DNA from: a bacterium
GTDB taxonomy: Bacteria; CSSED10-310; JAJRTK01
Length of the DNA stretch: 64,000 nucleotides
Direction: 5' to 3'
Assembly: GCA_024278345.1 (NCBI GenBank)
Contig: JAJRTK010000277.1
Span: 7,287 to 71,286, forward strand
Under the pieces are notes generated by a model. That model made no database searches, was not told the DNA's origin, and saw only the letters and a list, made by a program, of their open reading frames with translations. Below are positions 9,312 to 18,425 of this stretch, piece after piece (position 1 is the first letter of the stretch; each line of letters starts with the position of its first letter). The position numbers were made by a program, and so were the translations under genes.

Positions 9312-10427
9312 ATGTACTCAAATAAAACAGAGCCGGACTACTACGAACTCCTGGGCTTGCGGCGAGACGCCTCGGCGCCAGAAATCAAGCGTGCTTATCG
9401 CAAAAAAGCGCTCGAATTTCACCCGGATCGCAACCCGGGAAACAAAGTCGCGGAAGAAAACTTCAAACTGGTAGCAGAGGCTCATGAAGTTCTCTCCGAC
9501 CCAACAAAACGTGAAATTTACAATCGCTACGGCCGCCAGGGACTCAGAGGAAGAGGTGCCCAGCCAGGGTTTGGGGATCTGGGCGATATTTTCGGGAGTG
9601 TTTTCGAGGAGTTCTTTGGCGGCGGCGGAAATCGGCACTCTGGCCCGCGTCCGACCCGTGGACGGGACTACCGTCAAGACATGACCATCAGCTTTGAAGA
9701 AGCGGCTTTTGGCACCCAAAAGGAAATCGACTTCAAGCGGGTCGTCCGCTGCGAACCCTGCCAGGAAACTGGCTGCCAACCCGGTAGCCCATCCGAGGTT
9801 TGCTCCACCTGTGGCGGCCGCGGACAGGTGGCGCGGTCTCAGGGTTTCTTTACACTCACCACCACTTGTCCGCACTGCAATGGCATGGGAGAAACGTTCC
9901 GAGACCCTTGTCTCGAATGCAAGGGAAGAGGACGAAAAGTCGTCGAAAAAACGATCACTGTGTCCGTTCCCGCGGGAGTAGACAACGGCGTGCGCATCCG
10001 CGTAGCCCGTCAAGGGGAAGATGGCGAACATGGAGGTCCACCAGGAGATCTCTATGTTTTCTTGACCGTTGAGCCCCACGAGTTTTTTGTTCGGGACGGA
10101 GACGACCTACGAATCGAGATCCCCATTTCGTTTTCGCAAGCCGCCTTGGGAGATCAGGTGGAGGTTCCCACCCTGCAAGGGATGCGAAAAATTACGATTG
10201 AGCCGGGTACTCAGACAGGAGCCGAGCTCAGGATCCGGAAGGCAGGGATGCCGAATCCCAGAGGATTCGGTGTAGGCGATCTCATGGTAAGCCTGAGAGT
10301 TTCCACGCCTACCAAGCTAGATCCTAGAGCCGAAGAGCTTTTGCGAGAGCTTGCGGAGATTGAAGGCCGCGAATTGACGGAACACAAGAGCTTTTTCGAT
10401 CGGGTCCGGGATAGCCTCCACCTATAG
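9312..10427 (+). CDS. dnaJ: Co-chaperone DnaJ, second copy
   Basis: 371 residues. J domain 7-72 (YYELLGL, HPDRNPG), a true glycine/phenylalanine-rich segment ([21 protein letters not shown]), zinc domain near 147-210 whose first motif reads CEPCQETGC rather than CxxCxGxG, the others [16 protein letters not shown] and CLECKGRG, then the C-terminal domains. By the longer G/F region this is the more classical DnaJ of the two. It lies 159 bases after hspR; I see no HAIR repeat in that gap, so it may have its own weak promoter or be reached by read-through. Confidence 0.95.
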   Translation: MYSNKTEPDYYELLGLRRDASAPEIKRAYRKKALEFHPDRNPGNKVAEENFKLVAEAHEVLSDPTKREIYNRYGRQGLRGRGAQPGFGDLGDIFGSVFEEFFGGGGNRHSGPRPTRGRDYRQDMTISFEEAAFGTQKEIDFKRVVRCEPCQETGCQPGSPSEVCSTCGGRGQVARSQGFFTLTTTCPHCNGMGETFRDPCLECKGRGRKVVEKTITVSVPAGVDNGVRIRVARQGEDGEHGGPPGDLYVFLTVEPHEFFVRDGDDLRIEIPISFSQAALGDQVEVPTLQGMRKITIEPGTQTGAELRIRKAGMPNPRGFGVGDLMVSLRVSTPTKLDPRAEELLRELAEIEGRELTEHKSFFDRVRDSLHL

Positions 10428-10524
10428 GATAGACTGCTGGTCCCATTTGGGCTTCAGGTATGGGAAGAAAAAGCAAATGATGCTTCTGGCCGGACACGAT
10501 CCGCCAGAAACCAGGGAGGTTCAC

Positions 10525-10851
10525 GTGAACCGCAACGAACAGATCGAACGGCTGATCCACGAACTTGTAGAGTCCATTGACGATGCTCTGCGGGGATCGG
10601 GAAAAATCCGAGAGCTCTTGGGGCAAATCGAAGATCAGGGCTACGAAATCCGTATTTCCGTGTTGGCGGGCATCGTTTTGAAAGAGGCAAGCTCCCTTCT
10701 GGATACGCTCTCAGGTCTTTTCGGCGATGACACTTTTGATGATGATGAAGAAGCGGAGAGTTCCTCTGGCGGCTGGGACCCTGAAAATGGCGACATTTTT
10801 ACGGCGGCGGACCTTCGGTTCCTCCATTCTCTGGGAATTACACCAGAGTAG
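10525..10851 (+). CDS. Small helical protein with acidic segment, unknown function
   Basis: 108 residues from the GTG at 10525, chosen because GGAGG (10515-10519) lies five bases before it; in-frame alternatives at 10477/10480 have no such site. The first 65 residues are predicted helical (NEQIERLIHELVESIDDALR, IRELLGQIEDQGYEI), followed by an acidic stretch (DDTFDDDEEAE) and a short end segment TAADLRFLHSLGITPE. No family recognised. It follows dnaJ by about 100 bases and precedes the ATP-grasp gene by 30, suggesting shared transcription; a link with the chaperones is only positional. Confidence 0.7.
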   Translation: MNRNEQIERLIHELVESIDDALRGSGKIRELLGQIEDQGYEIRISVLAGIVLKEASSLLDTLSGLFGDDTFDDDEEAESSSGGWDPENGDIFTAADLRFLHSLGITPE

Positions 10852-10881
10852 ACGCCCAACCCGTGCTCGGAAGGAGCCACC

Positions 10882-11970
10882 GTGATCGCGAAGACGGTTG
10901 GGGAGCGGATAGGAACTCAGTCTTTGGCGCCAAGTACATCGGCCAGGCTTTCGGTCCTGATCGCTGGGTGTGGCGGGCAGTCAGTCGGCGCGGGCATTAT
11001 CAAGGCACTGGCTCCACTACCTCGGTATCGCCTGGTCGCAGCCGATATGCGGCTGGATTGCGCGGCCCTTTTGAATGCGGAGGCGGCCTACCAGTTGCCC
11101 TCCGCCAGAGATCCCGCATACGGAAAAGCTGTCTTGCGCCTATGCCGACAAGAAGGCGTCCAGGCCATCTTGCCGGGCTCACACCCGGACACGATCCAAC
11201 TCAGCAAAATGGCGGAGACGTTGGAAGATCAGGGAGTTCGGGTCATCGGCAATCCCTGGCCCTGCGTCAAAGCGGCAACGGACAAGTTGAAATGCATGCG
11301 TCTTCTGGCCAGGCACGGCGTTCCTGTTCCTGACACCGAACCGGGTGACAATTGGGACTCTCTGGTGAAGCGCGTGGGGTTTCCCATCATTCTCAAACCC
11401 CGTTGGGGCCAAGGAAGCAAGGGCGTTCGGCTGGTGAGTAGTCGACGAGAGGTGGCTCTGTTGCTGGAACTTCACGAGATCTCCGGAGATGAAGTGATCG
11501 TCCAGGAGGCCATCGGCTCTGATGGAGAGGAGTTCACGACGGGCCTGATCCTAGGGTTTTCAGGCGATCTTTTGGGAGCGGTGACGCTCCGGAGGAAGAT
11601 CTGTAGTGGCTACACGGGAACGGCTCTTTGCGAGCCTTCCTTGGAGTGCGAAACCGTGGCAAGACAGGCGGCGGCGGCGCTGGGAGCTCGGGGCCCGTTC
11701 AATGCTCAAATGCGCCTTCATCGCGGCGTGCCAACGATTTTCGAAATCAACCCAAGGTTCTCAGGTACGACTCCCATGCGGGCATGGCTGGGTCTGAACG
11801 GCCCCCATCTCCTGATTCAGAGTTTTCTTTTGGGAATCGAAAAAATCTCTGCTCCGCCGCGGAGGGGGGTCCTCGTGCTTCGGGATCTTCGAGAGAGCTA
11901 TTTCGAAGAAGCCGATTTGGAGAAGATTATCTCTTTGGAGGACCGGGTTTCGATCTTTCCCAGGGGCTGA
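10882..11970 (+). CDS. ATP-grasp enzyme, CarB/PylC-like
   Basis: 362 residues from a GTG with AAGGAG five bases upstream (10871-10876). An N-terminal Rossmann-type pre-ATP-grasp segment (VLIAGCGGQSVGAGI) leads to an ATP-grasp fold: glycine-rich loop RWGQGSKGVRLV, GEEFTTGLI, and the metal-binding end FEINPRFSGTTP. Such enzymes make a carboxylate-amine or thiol bond through an acyl phosphate. The layout resembles PylC and stand-alone CarB-like proteins, many of which modify amino acids or nucleotide sugars. The substrate is unknown. The following membrane glycosyltransferase begins 53 bases later. Confidence 0.8.
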   Translation: MIAKTVGERIGTQSLAPSTSARLSVLIAGCGGQSVGAGIIKALAPLPRYRLVAADMRLDCAALLNAEAAYQLPSARDPAYGKAVLRLCRQEGVQAILPGSHPDTIQLSKMAETLEDQGVRVIGNPWPCVKAATDKLKCMRLLARHGVPVPDTEPGDNWDSLVKRVGFPIILKPRWGQGSKGVRLVSSRREVALLLELHEISGDEVIVQEAIGSDGEEFTTGLILGFSGDLLGAVTLRRKICSGYTGTALCEPSLECETVARQAAAALGARGPFNAQMRLHRGVPTIFEINPRFSGTTPMRAWLGLNGPHLLIQSFLLGIEKISAPPRRGVLVLRDLRESYFEEADLEKIISLEDRVSIFPRG

Positions 11971-12023
11971 GAGACACGCCTTTTCGCCGGTTTTACGCCT
12001 CCAGGGACAGGGCCCAGCAGACG

Positions 12024-14192
12024 ATGCGAACGAGTTTTCCAGCGTGGCGACGACCAGCACTTGCCGGTTGTCTAATGGCTGTTGCCATCCAGCTTCTTTT
12101 TCTGGACAAGCCACTCCACATCGATGATGCTCTCTTCGTTCGAATTGCGCGGAATATCTTGCAGTTCCCCCTGGCGCCCTTTACAGGCCCCGATCTGTTT
12201 ACGGGCGAGGTCCGCCAGCTCTTCATCCACAACAATCCTCCGCTGGCACCGGCCTGGCTGGCGGGGCTTCTGTGGCTGGGTGGCAGTCGTCTTTGGTTCC
12301 TGCACCTAGGGCAGATCCCTTTCGTGCTTCTGTCTGTCTTTTCTTTTGCCTATTTGGCGGCTGGAGTGTGCCGACGACCCCTTTGGCCAACGCTGTTGTG
12401 GGCGACAAACACTGGTTTTCTACTGACGGGGCAACACCTGATGGCCGATCTTCCTGCCCTTGCCCTAGTTCAAGGGGGGACAGCGGCGCTGGTGGCCATG
12501 AAAAGAGACGAGAACCCTTTCTGGCTTGTGGTCGCTGGCCTTTTGACGGGGCTGGCCATCGTGACGAAATATTCCATGGTCTTTTTTGTGATCTATCTTC
12601 CTTTCTTGGGGTTTGTCTTGGGGATACCGGCAAGCCGACTCGTCCTCATGACACTGCTGGCGGCGACACCCATGACTGTTTGGTGTGCGCACAACTGGGT
12701 CGTTCATGGAGAGCTTCACATCCTGGCGGACGGCCGGATGGGAAGAAGCTCACCTCTGGGGTTGAACTGGATGGCGGTGAACTGGATTGGTCAGAAGGCC
12801 ATGGCCACCCTGTCGGAAATCGGCCAAATCGGAATTTTTCCAGGCCTGACGCTTTTCGTAAGCCTGCGCTGGAAGCAGCGCCGGATACTGTACTTTCCGG
12901 CAGTCGTTGCGGGGCTGATGGCTGCTCAGCTACCGGGTTACACCCCTTGGCAAGTGGCTCAGTATTTTTGTTGGGCGTTTCTTGGGTTGACGGTCATCTT
13001 GCTTTGTTGCATGACGACCCTTGAGTGGTTGGGGAAAAACCGGACAACAGGGGGAATCGGCTCGCTAGAGCTCCTGGCCTGGGGCCTTCTTTTTTGCGCG
13101 GCGAGCGTCGTGGCCCTCCCCTTCGCCAGCGTGCGAATGCTTTTGCCGGCCGTGCCGCCAATGCTGCTTCTGGTTTGGCTCCAGGCGGAGCGGGTCGGGC
13201 TATCTGACGGGCAGGCTGGCGCCATCGTGGTTGGGGGACTGATCTTCAGTCTGGCAATATCGGCGGCCGACGCGCAGTATGTAGGCCTGTACCGAGGGCT
13301 TGCTCGGGGCGCGGCGGAAATCTCCCGCGGGGAGGGCGCAGAGCTTTGGTTTGCCGCGGAGGGTGGATTGCGACCTGAGCTTGAGCGAGTGGGTGGCCGC
13401 TACCTTCGAAAGCGTGTCGATAAGTTGCCGGTCGGGTCTCTTCTGGCTTTTCCTGTCAACGGTCACCGTTTTCGGATCTCGCCAAAACTGGCCGTTCTCC
13501 TTCACAAGGACCATGTGCTGGACGCGAATTACAGCCTTCCATTCCGCTTGGAGTCGATGAAGGCCAGAGCCGGATTCTACGCCCATCCCAGCGGTTATCT
13601 GCCGGTGGCTTTTTCCATGGCCACCGCGGAGCGGCTCTACTTGATGCGAGTGGGAAGAGCGAATCCTTTCGCGAGGGCATTCCTGGAGGAACGAGATAAG
13701 GTGGTCGTGGCTGGCGCCGTGGAGGAAAATCTCCATCAGGTTGGAGCGGGGGTCTGGTCCTCCTTCCGTGCCCATCCGCCATCACTTCTCCGATTCCAGT
13801 TGGTGGCAGAACCTGGCGCCGGTCTCGAAGTAGGCTTTGGGATGATGGCCGAAATCAGTGGCCCCCGGTACGGGGACGGAGTCACCTTTCGAGTCTGGGG
13901 GTACACCGACAAGAGTACAGACCCCACTTTTGGGAAGGAACGGGACAGGGAAAAGCTTGACGACAACCCCGAAGTCAAGGGCCGAACGTTATTGTTGGAA
14001 TCGTATATTGACCCAAAAAGCAGGGCCGAGGACCGCCGAATTCAGACGCACCAGATTCCGTTGAGAAAGCTTGTTGGAAGAATCGTCCTGGAGTTGGAAA
14101 ACGACTGCGGTCCACTGGACGACTGTCGGTGGGATTGGGCACTCTGGACAATGCCAAGCCTCATACCGCCGACCAAGTTTGCCGGCGATTGA
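12024..14192 (+). CDS. ArnT/PMT-type membrane glycosyltransferase-like protein
   Basis: 722 residues from the ATG at 12024; the frame is open upstream but those codons overlap the ATP-grasp gene. Residues 1-400 contain about 10-11 transmembrane segments, with the acidic pair HIDDALFVRIARNIL in the first periplasmic loop, the signature position for lipid-phosphate-sugar-dependent GT-C enzymes (ArnT, PMT, GT39/GT83). The C-terminal third is soluble, with DYSLPF-like beta segments and no recognised fold, likely periplasmic. It would transfer a sugar from a polyprenyl carrier to an envelope target; acceptor unknown. No strong ribosome-binding site, hinting at coupling with the gene before it. Confidence 0.75.
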   Translation: MRTSFPAWRRPALAGCLMAVAIQLLFLDKPLHIDDALFVRIARNILQFPLAPFTGPDLFTGEVRQLFIHNNPPLAPAWLAGLLWLGGSRLWFLHLGQIPFVLLSVFSFAYLAAGVCRRPLWPTLLWATNTGFLLTGQHLMADLPALALVQGGTAALVAMKRDENPFWLVVAGLLTGLAIVTKYSMVFFVIYLPFLGFVLGIPASRLVLMTLLAATPMTVWCAHNWVVHGELHILADGRMGRSSPLGLNWMAVNWIGQKAMATLSEIGQIGIFPGLTLFVSLRWKQRRILYFPAVVAGLMAAQLPGYTPWQVAQYFCWAFLGLTVILLCCMTTLEWLGKNRTTGGIGSLELLAWGLLFCAASVVALPFASVRMLLPAVPPMLLLVWLQAERVGLSDGQAGAIVVGGLIFSLAISAADAQYVGLYRGLARGAAEISRGEGAELWFAAEGGLRPELERVGGRYLRKRVDKLPVGSLLAFPVNGHRFRISPKLAVLLHKDHVLDANYSLPFRLESMKARAGFYAHPSGYLPVAFSMATAERLYLMRVGRANPFARAFLEERDKVVVAGAVEENLHQVGAGVWSSFRAHPPSLLRFQLVAEPGAGLEVGFGMMAEISGPRYGDGVTFRVWGYTDKSTDPTFGKERDREKLDDNPEVKGRTLLLESYIDPKSRAEDRRIQTHQIPLRKLVGRIVLELENDCGPLDDCRWDWALWTMPSLIPPTKFAGD

Positions 14193-14277
14193 TGGCCCGC
14201 CGGTAGTGACCGCTAAGGGGAAGGTGGGAAGAGACCGGGAGTTGGCTGAAAATGTCAGAATCACTATACTTCGTTCG

Positions 14278-14431
14278 GAATCTATCAGATCCGGTTTACA
14301 AGTCCACGCCCTATAGGAACCCACCGTTCAATTGCGTGAATCCCGTCCGGCACGCCACCGGCAAGATGCCGGTGCCACCAGGGCGGCACTGCGGAGTGTA
14401 AAGCAAAAACACGACAATTTGATAGGTGCCC
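14278..14431 (+). repeat. Dispersed MITE-like repeat, copy 1
   Basis: This stretch is repeated with roughly four-fifths identity at 33014-33166. Its ends are imperfect inverted repeats around CTATCAGATC and its complement (TTTGATAG). In the middle is a hairpin CACCGGCA-AGA-TGCCGGTG (14356-14374). It has no coding capacity and fills most of the 288-base gap before the BNR-repeat gene. Confidence 0.75.
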
Positions 14432-14480
14432 TTAGTTCCGGTTTCGAAGCGCTGTGCCTGTCAGTCATGGTAGGGGTTTG

Positions 14481-16550
14481 ATGAAGATTGTTTCTCTAGT
14501 CATCACCGTTGGTCTCTTGGTTACGGGATTGGCTCTCTGGGTTCCGCCAGTGGATGCGGGAAGTCGTGCGTGGAGTCTTGAAGGTCCCGATGGAGGCATT
14601 CCCGACTATTTGTTTGTCAGCCCCAGCAAGAAGAATGTCTGGATGGTCTCCAGGGGCTTCCTTTTTCGATACCGCGATACGAAAAGGGCCTGGGAAAGCG
14701 TGCCTCTGGACACGACGTTCGATTTTGTGCGAAGCGTGGCATTTTCTCCGGACAATGACGAACATATCCTTGTTTCCACTAGCAGAGGCCGGGTCCTTCG
14801 GTCCTTCGACGGCGGTCAAACCTGGGAGGCTGCGGTCTTGGTGCCGGGATTGCTAGTCTGGCATGTTGCGGTGGATCCATTCGATAGCTCCCATGCTTTG
14901 GCGTCGATCTCGAGTATCGCGGCTGGGCTTTTTGAGACTCGGGACTTTGGGGCAACGTGGAAGAGGAGGGGGTTGGAAGGGGTCAAACCGGGAAAGATCT
15001 ATTTCGATCCTAACCAAGAGGGACATGTCTATGTTGCAAGTTCAAACTCTGGGACAATTTTCCTGACAACTGATGGCGGGGCAACCTACAAGCGCCTCTC
15101 GGGGGCATTGGGCGGGTTTCTCGAGCCGATCGATCTGCACCTGGGTAATACGACGATCCGGAAGAACGTGATGTTCGCGGGCACAACCAGCGGTGTCATC
15201 AAGAGCGTCGATGGGGGAAGGCGCTGGCACCTGGCGGGATTCCGGGACGCGGTGACGGGGCTGGCGATCCGGCGTGATGGTGTGATCATCGCGGCTTCCC
15301 TTCGGGGTTTGTGGGCGGGAGATCCTCGAGGTGACACCTTCGAACAGCTCATTCCCAAAGAGAATCCTCTGTACGGCTCGAGGTTCGATGCCGCGATCTT
15401 GCGGAATGACTTGCTCTATTTGGGATCGACGATTGGGGGCGTTCAGACGACCTCGACCCTTGGGTTGAGCTTCAACGCGCAAAACCGGGGCTTCAAGGGG
15501 GTCAGTCTCCTTTCCCTGGACGTCGATGAAACGACGGGAGATATTCTTGTGGGCGCCAGCTCGGGAGCCGGGCTGTATCTCCAGCGGGGAGACGACCTCT
15601 GGCGGCGGTGGCAAGAAACGGGGCGAAGCCTCAATCTCTCCGCGCCGAGGCTTCTGGCGGTCCGAAGTCGTCAAGATCGCAACAAATTGTATGTCGCTTC
15701 CACCAATGGAGGCATCATCTACAGCACTGATGAAGGGGAGAACTGGACGAGTATCACCCTGAACACTTCCGGGGCTCTTCCCCTCCGCGTGGTTCTTCCG
15801 CCTGGCATCGACGGGCCGGACGGGTTGGTGATGGCAACGAATCTAGGTGTTTTCCAGTTTAGACGGGAGGTCAATGCCTGGGTGAAGCTCTTTCCCGAAA
15901 GCCTGGGTGAGGCCACGGAGTTAGTGTACAACCCGGAGAATCCGGATCGGGTCTACTTGGGAACCGAGATCAGCCTCTACCGGAGCGATGACGGGGGAAC
16001 GACCATGGTGGATCTTTCGAAGCCGGTGCGGGATCTGTTCGGAGACCCGCCGGGTGATCCGCTGCCCCTCTATGTTCAGGATATCGCGTTGGATCCTACG
16101 GACCCGAGGCGACTCTTGGTATCGTTTCGGGACCGGGGGGTTTGGCAGAGCAGGAATGGGGGAAACAGATTGGATCCCTACATTTTCATCGAGGCTCCCG
16201 AGTCTTTCCAGTCGCTGGCCATCAGCCCCCGGCAATTTGCCCATCAGTATTTCGGGACCCTTTTCAACGGCGTCATTCGGACGGCCAATGGCGGAAAGGA
16301 CTTTGAGTCTTTTAGCGATGGGCAAGGATATCCGAACATCTTGGAGCTGGTTTTCGACAGGAAGAGACCGCTGACCCTGTACGCGCGCTTGAGGAATCTC
16401 GGGCTCGATGCGTATACTTTCGGGGACGTGCCGGACCCTGAGCCGGTCGTTCCTGGACTTGGCGCCGCGGGAGTGGTTGTGCTTCTCCTGCTGTTTGGCC
16501 TCCTCCTGAACCCTGTTTGTTGGAGGAAGTTGACAAGCCAGGCTCAATGA
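14481..16550 (+). CDS. Secreted BNR/sortilin-repeat protein with exosortase-type C-terminal tail
   Basis: 689 residues from the ATG at 14481, preceded by AGGGG; a GTG at 14454 has no site. Signal peptide 1-28 (VITVGLLVTGLALWVPP). The body has repeated Asp-box blades (SFDGGQTW, TTDGGATY, SVDGGRRW, STDEGENW, SDDGGTTM) typical of sialidase/sortilin-like beta-propellers such as photosystem-stability-factor-type proteins. The last 40 residues are a sorting tail: PDPEP, then VPGLGAAG, a Leu/Val transmembrane stretch and a basic end (CWRKL). This resembles IPTLxxWG/PEP-CTERM tails, and an exosortase gene lies 2.5 kb downstream. Confidence 0.85.
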   Translation: MKIVSLVITVGLLVTGLALWVPPVDAGSRAWSLEGPDGGIPDYLFVSPSKKNVWMVSRGFLFRYRDTKRAWESVPLDTTFDFVRSVAFSPDNDEHILVSTSRGRVLRSFDGGQTWEAAVLVPGLLVWHVAVDPFDSSHALASISSIAAGLFETRDFGATWKRRGLEGVKPGKIYFDPNQEGHVYVASSNSGTIFLTTDGGATYKRLSGALGGFLEPIDLHLGNTTIRKNVMFAGTTSGVIKSVDGGRRWHLAGFRDAVTGLAIRRDGVIIAASLRGLWAGDPRGDTFEQLIPKENPLYGSRFDAAILRNDLLYLGSTIGGVQTTSTLGLSFNAQNRGFKGVSLLSLDVDETTGDILVGASSGAGLYLQRGDDLWRRWQETGRSLNLSAPRLLAVRSRQDRNKLYVASTNGGIIYSTDEGENWTSITLNTSGALPLRVVLPPGIDGPDGLVMATNLGVFQFRREVNAWVKLFPESLGEATELVYNPENPDRVYLGTEISLYRSDDGGTTMVDLSKPVRDLFGDPPGDPLPLYVQDIALDPTDPRRLLVSFRDRGVWQSRNGGNRLDPYIFIEAPESFQSLAISPRQFAHQYFGTLFNGVIRTANGGKDFESFSDGQGYPNILELVFDRKRPLTLYARLRNLGLDAYTFGDVPDPEPVVPGLGAAGVVVLLLLFGLLLNPVCWRKLTSQAQ

Positions 16551-16628
16551 CCTATTAAACAATAGGTAGGTGAGCAATCAAGAGTTTAGGTGGATGAGTG
16601 GATGAGTGTGAAAGGAAGGAGGACAACC

Positions 16629-17213
16629 TTGAAAAGGTGCCTTTCGCTTGCAGCTATGATCGTTGTTCTTGGATTTGCAGGAGCAAACTTCGCCACGGCG
16701 AACACGTTTGTTTTCTCGCATCTCCTTGAGCAGTCGGGAACCCTTCTCGATACCCAAAACACTTTCGACACCACGATTTTCGTGGCTTATACCGAAGGCC
16801 AGGGTGGCGTGCCGGCAGATGCAACGGCGTCTTCTATCGACATTTTCATTTTCGATGAAGTCACCGGTGATCTGTTGTTGGCGGACGATGGCTCGACGGC
16901 CATCTGTGCTCCGTGCAATTTCCCCATGGGTTCGGATGGTTTGACCAACTCGTTCGATCCAACCGTGGGTGACAACAACACGGGTATCAGCCCTCGCAAG
17001 AGGAAGCTGAGCATCGAGCAGATGATCAAGGATAAAAACGGCGGCAGTTTCCTTTCCGCCGGGATTGTGCTCGGTTATGTTATCGCGGTAACCAACGGAA
17101 ACGTTGACGCCATGAATCTGACGAGCGCCGTGGTCAATGCCCGAAGCGGTCCCGCGGATCTTGCGGTGTTCGTTTTCGAGCCTCAGCCAATTGCGGCGGC
17201 GGCAGTGCGTTAA
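16629..17213 (+). CDS. Small secreted protein, unknown function
   Basis: 194 residues from the TTG at 16629, chosen because GGAGG (16618-16622) is six bases upstream and the resulting N-terminus (KRCLSLAAMIVVLGFAGANF, then ATAN) is a textbook signal peptide. Upstream GTG/ATG codons at 16590 and 16602 would add a non-secretory extension. The mature part is small, acidic, has one close Cys pair (CAPC) and an internal basic patch ISPRKRKLSIEQM. It has no exosortase tail. An intrinsic terminator follows directly. Family not recognised. Confidence 0.7.
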   Translation: MKRCLSLAAMIVVLGFAGANFATANTFVFSHLLEQSGTLLDTQNTFDTTIFVAYTEGQGGVPADATASSIDIFIFDEVTGDLLLADDGSTAICAPCNFPMGSDGLTNSFDPTVGDNNTGISPRKRKLSIEQMIKDKNGGSFLSAGIVLGYVIAVTNGNVDAMNLTSAVVNARSGPADLAVFVFEPQPIAAAAVR

Positions 17214-17235
17214 GACGGTCGGATGATCGTTTTGT

Positions 17236-17280
17236 AGAAAGGGCCAGGGTCTTATGCTCCTGGTCCTTTCTGCCGTTTTT
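17236..17280 (+). terminator. Intrinsic terminator after the secreted protein gene
   Basis: A 13-bp stem (17236-17248 with 17259-17271, one G-U pair) with a ten-base loop is followed by GCCGTTTTT. It separates the tagged-protein genes from the TPR lipoprotein and exosortase genes. Confidence 0.85.
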
Positions 17281-17322
17281 CAGGGCTGGGAAAGTAGCAG
17301 CCCGAGTCTTCGAGGAAGCCCC

Positions 17323-18425
17323 ATGTCACGACGGTTCACTATTTGTCTTCTGGTGCTCCTGGTTTTGCGGGATGCGAGCAGAAGCCCCGCGAGACTTTCG
17401 CGCAGATCCAAAAACAGTTTGAGGGAAAGAAAGTCATTCCCGTGGGGGCCGCGGCGAACCGAGCCGCTCTGGCTGAGAAGGAGGCGGGTGCAAAGAGGAA
17501 TCCAGAGGATTTCGCGACTCAGTACAACTTAGCAGTCACCGCGCTTCAGGCGCGAAAGTGGGAGATCGCCCTGGCTGCGGCGGCCAAAGCCCACAGTCTC
17601 AAACCAGATTCTAACGTCGCGCGAGAAATCTACGCCTACTGTCTTCAGCAGCAGGGAAAGCTCGATGAAGCCGCCAAGATCTGGGAATTGATCGTCACGA
17701 GCGAAAAGCCCTTTAAGTCGATGATCCGCAACAACCTCTGCAACTATTACAAGATCCGGAAGCAGTTCCAGAAGGCGGAGATGGAATGTCTTCAGGCACT
17801 TGAGGACAAAGATCTTTTCAGTCCTGAGATCGTCCACCTGAACTTGGGGGATGTCTATTTGCAGCAGGGACGCTTCCCCAAAGCAATCCAGGCGATCCAG
17901 GAAGGGCTTAAGATCTCTCCCAACCTCCGGTACGCCCATCACCAACTTGGGCGGATCGCGCTCCTGCAGGAAGACTACTCTGGCGCGATGGAGGAATTTG
18001 AAAAGGAGACGGCCAATCCCAGGGCGTCGTGGGAAAGCCACTACTATCTGGCGGTGGCGGCGTCCCGCGTGGTTCCTCCTCAACTGGACCGAGCAAGAAA
18101 GGCCATGGAGAAAGTCGATGAGCTACGGCCAGGAGAGAGCGCATATCATCGGGCCGTCCTGGCAGAGCTGTACCTTGACGCAGGCAAGAGCGAGGAGGCT
18201 GGGAAACTCGCCAAAGAAGCAGTTGAAGGAATGCCTATTTTTCGCAAGGATCAGCGAAATCTTGCTTATTACGTCCTGGCTCGGAGCCTATCAGAGCTGG
18301 GCGAGACAGAAAAAGCGAAAGATTCCTACCAGAAGTTCCGAGAGACGGAATCGGCTGTCGATGGAACAGATCCCCAGCAGCGGAGGCGGATGAATGCGCT
18401 GGAACGCCTATTTGGCTCACATTAG
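17323..18425 (+). CDS. TPR lipoprotein, signal peptide split off by an apparent -1 frameshift
   Basis: The TPR body is open from 17343 (TTG) to 18425, about 360 residues with six or more tetratricopeptide units (QYNLAVTALQARKWEIALAA, LNLGDVYLQQGRFPKAI, HHQLGRIALLQEDYSGAM, LAYYVLARSLSELGETEKA). Its first residues read GFAGCEQKP, a lipobox, but no signal peptide lies upstream in this frame. In the next frame an ATG at 17323 with GAGGA at 17312-17316 encodes MSRRFTICLLVLL. One extra base near 17361 would join them into a normal lipoprotein signal. Either a real mutation or a sequence error. It overlaps the next gene by 32 bases. Confidence 0.75.
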
